Shown in pieces: positions 63,691-64,000 of a stretch of 64,000 nucleotides of DNA. The notes beneath the pieces are model-generated. The model did no database searches, had not been told where the DNA came from, and saw only the letters and a program-made list of their open reading frames with translations. The translations under genes and the position numbers were made by a program. Position 1 is the stretch's first letter. Each line of letters opens with the position of its first letter. Source of the stretch: Vibrio ponticus (lineage in GTDB: Bacteria; Pseudomonadota; Gammaproteobacteria; Enterobacterales; Vibrionaceae); the NCBI RefSeq assembly GCF_009938225.1, contig NZ_AP019657.1, positions 806,001 to 870,000 of the forward strand. The letters are read 5' to 3'.

Positions 63691-64000
<310 letters not shown>

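Overview
The window is a chromosomal segment of a marine gammaproteobacterium, almost certainly a Vibrio. The evidence is a FabV enoyl-ACP reductase very close to the one I remember from V. cholerae, the psrA/fadE/fabV neighbourhood, the order priC-ybaM, the Vibrio-type CFA cluster (SnoaL, SDR, amine oxidase, DUF1365, Cfa, DUF2878, chalcone-isomerase-like, DUF3833), and moderate G+C with AT-rich intergenic DNA. I saw no tRNA, rRNA, prophage or CRISPR array.

Layout. Positions 1-135 are the right end of an IS4-family element, inserted in a YecR-like gene whose 3' remnant follows. 426-8902 holds a UspA protein, a putative metallopeptidase lipoprotein, a chemoreceptor with a structured leader, a tyrosine phenol-lyase-like enzyme with altered active-site residues, two helical proteins, and a LysR regulator divergent from an enoyl-CoA hydratase. 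9373-13993 is L-lactate uptake and oxidation (lldPEFG). 14250-18583 has a second LysR regulator, a soluble PAS-PAS chemoreceptor, a lipoprotein amidohydrolase and a small unknown protein. 18671-23568 (minus) is a DMSO-reductase operon (dmsABC, chaperone, napF). 24113-31299 has a DMT exporter, a D-cysteine desulfhydrase-like enzyme, and a two-component system divergent from a three-gene lipid-linked sugar transfer module. 31653-36034 is psrA, fadE and fabV. 36106-42154 (minus) is a type I secretion operon (ABC, HlyD, RTX substrate); the RTX gene has a GEMM-like (c-di-GMP-I) riboswitch candidate in its leader. 42309-46830 (minus) is xthA, ybaM, priC, a TSUP transporter and dinG. 47342-49150 has a porin and a DUF2057 protein. 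49216-54392 is the biotin locus, bioA divergent from bioBFCD with a BirA box between them. After htpX, 56038-62170 is an eight-gene membrane-lipid modification operon behind two similar operators. A complete copy of the same IS (62216-63650) then splits the purB terminator, and purB runs off the right edge.

The best candidates for new biology are: the RTX secretion locus (three copies of an unrecognised domain of about 180 residues, a GEMM-like leader, and an exporter ATPase whose signature motif is not LSGGQ); the TPL-like enzyme that keeps the PLP lysine but has lost Tyr71, Phe123 and Arg217; the CFA-type operon with tandem operators; and the IS, which carries an inward-facing terminator hairpin at each end and sits in a host terminator. 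All functional statements come from reading the sequence and from remembered family knowledge; no database search was run.
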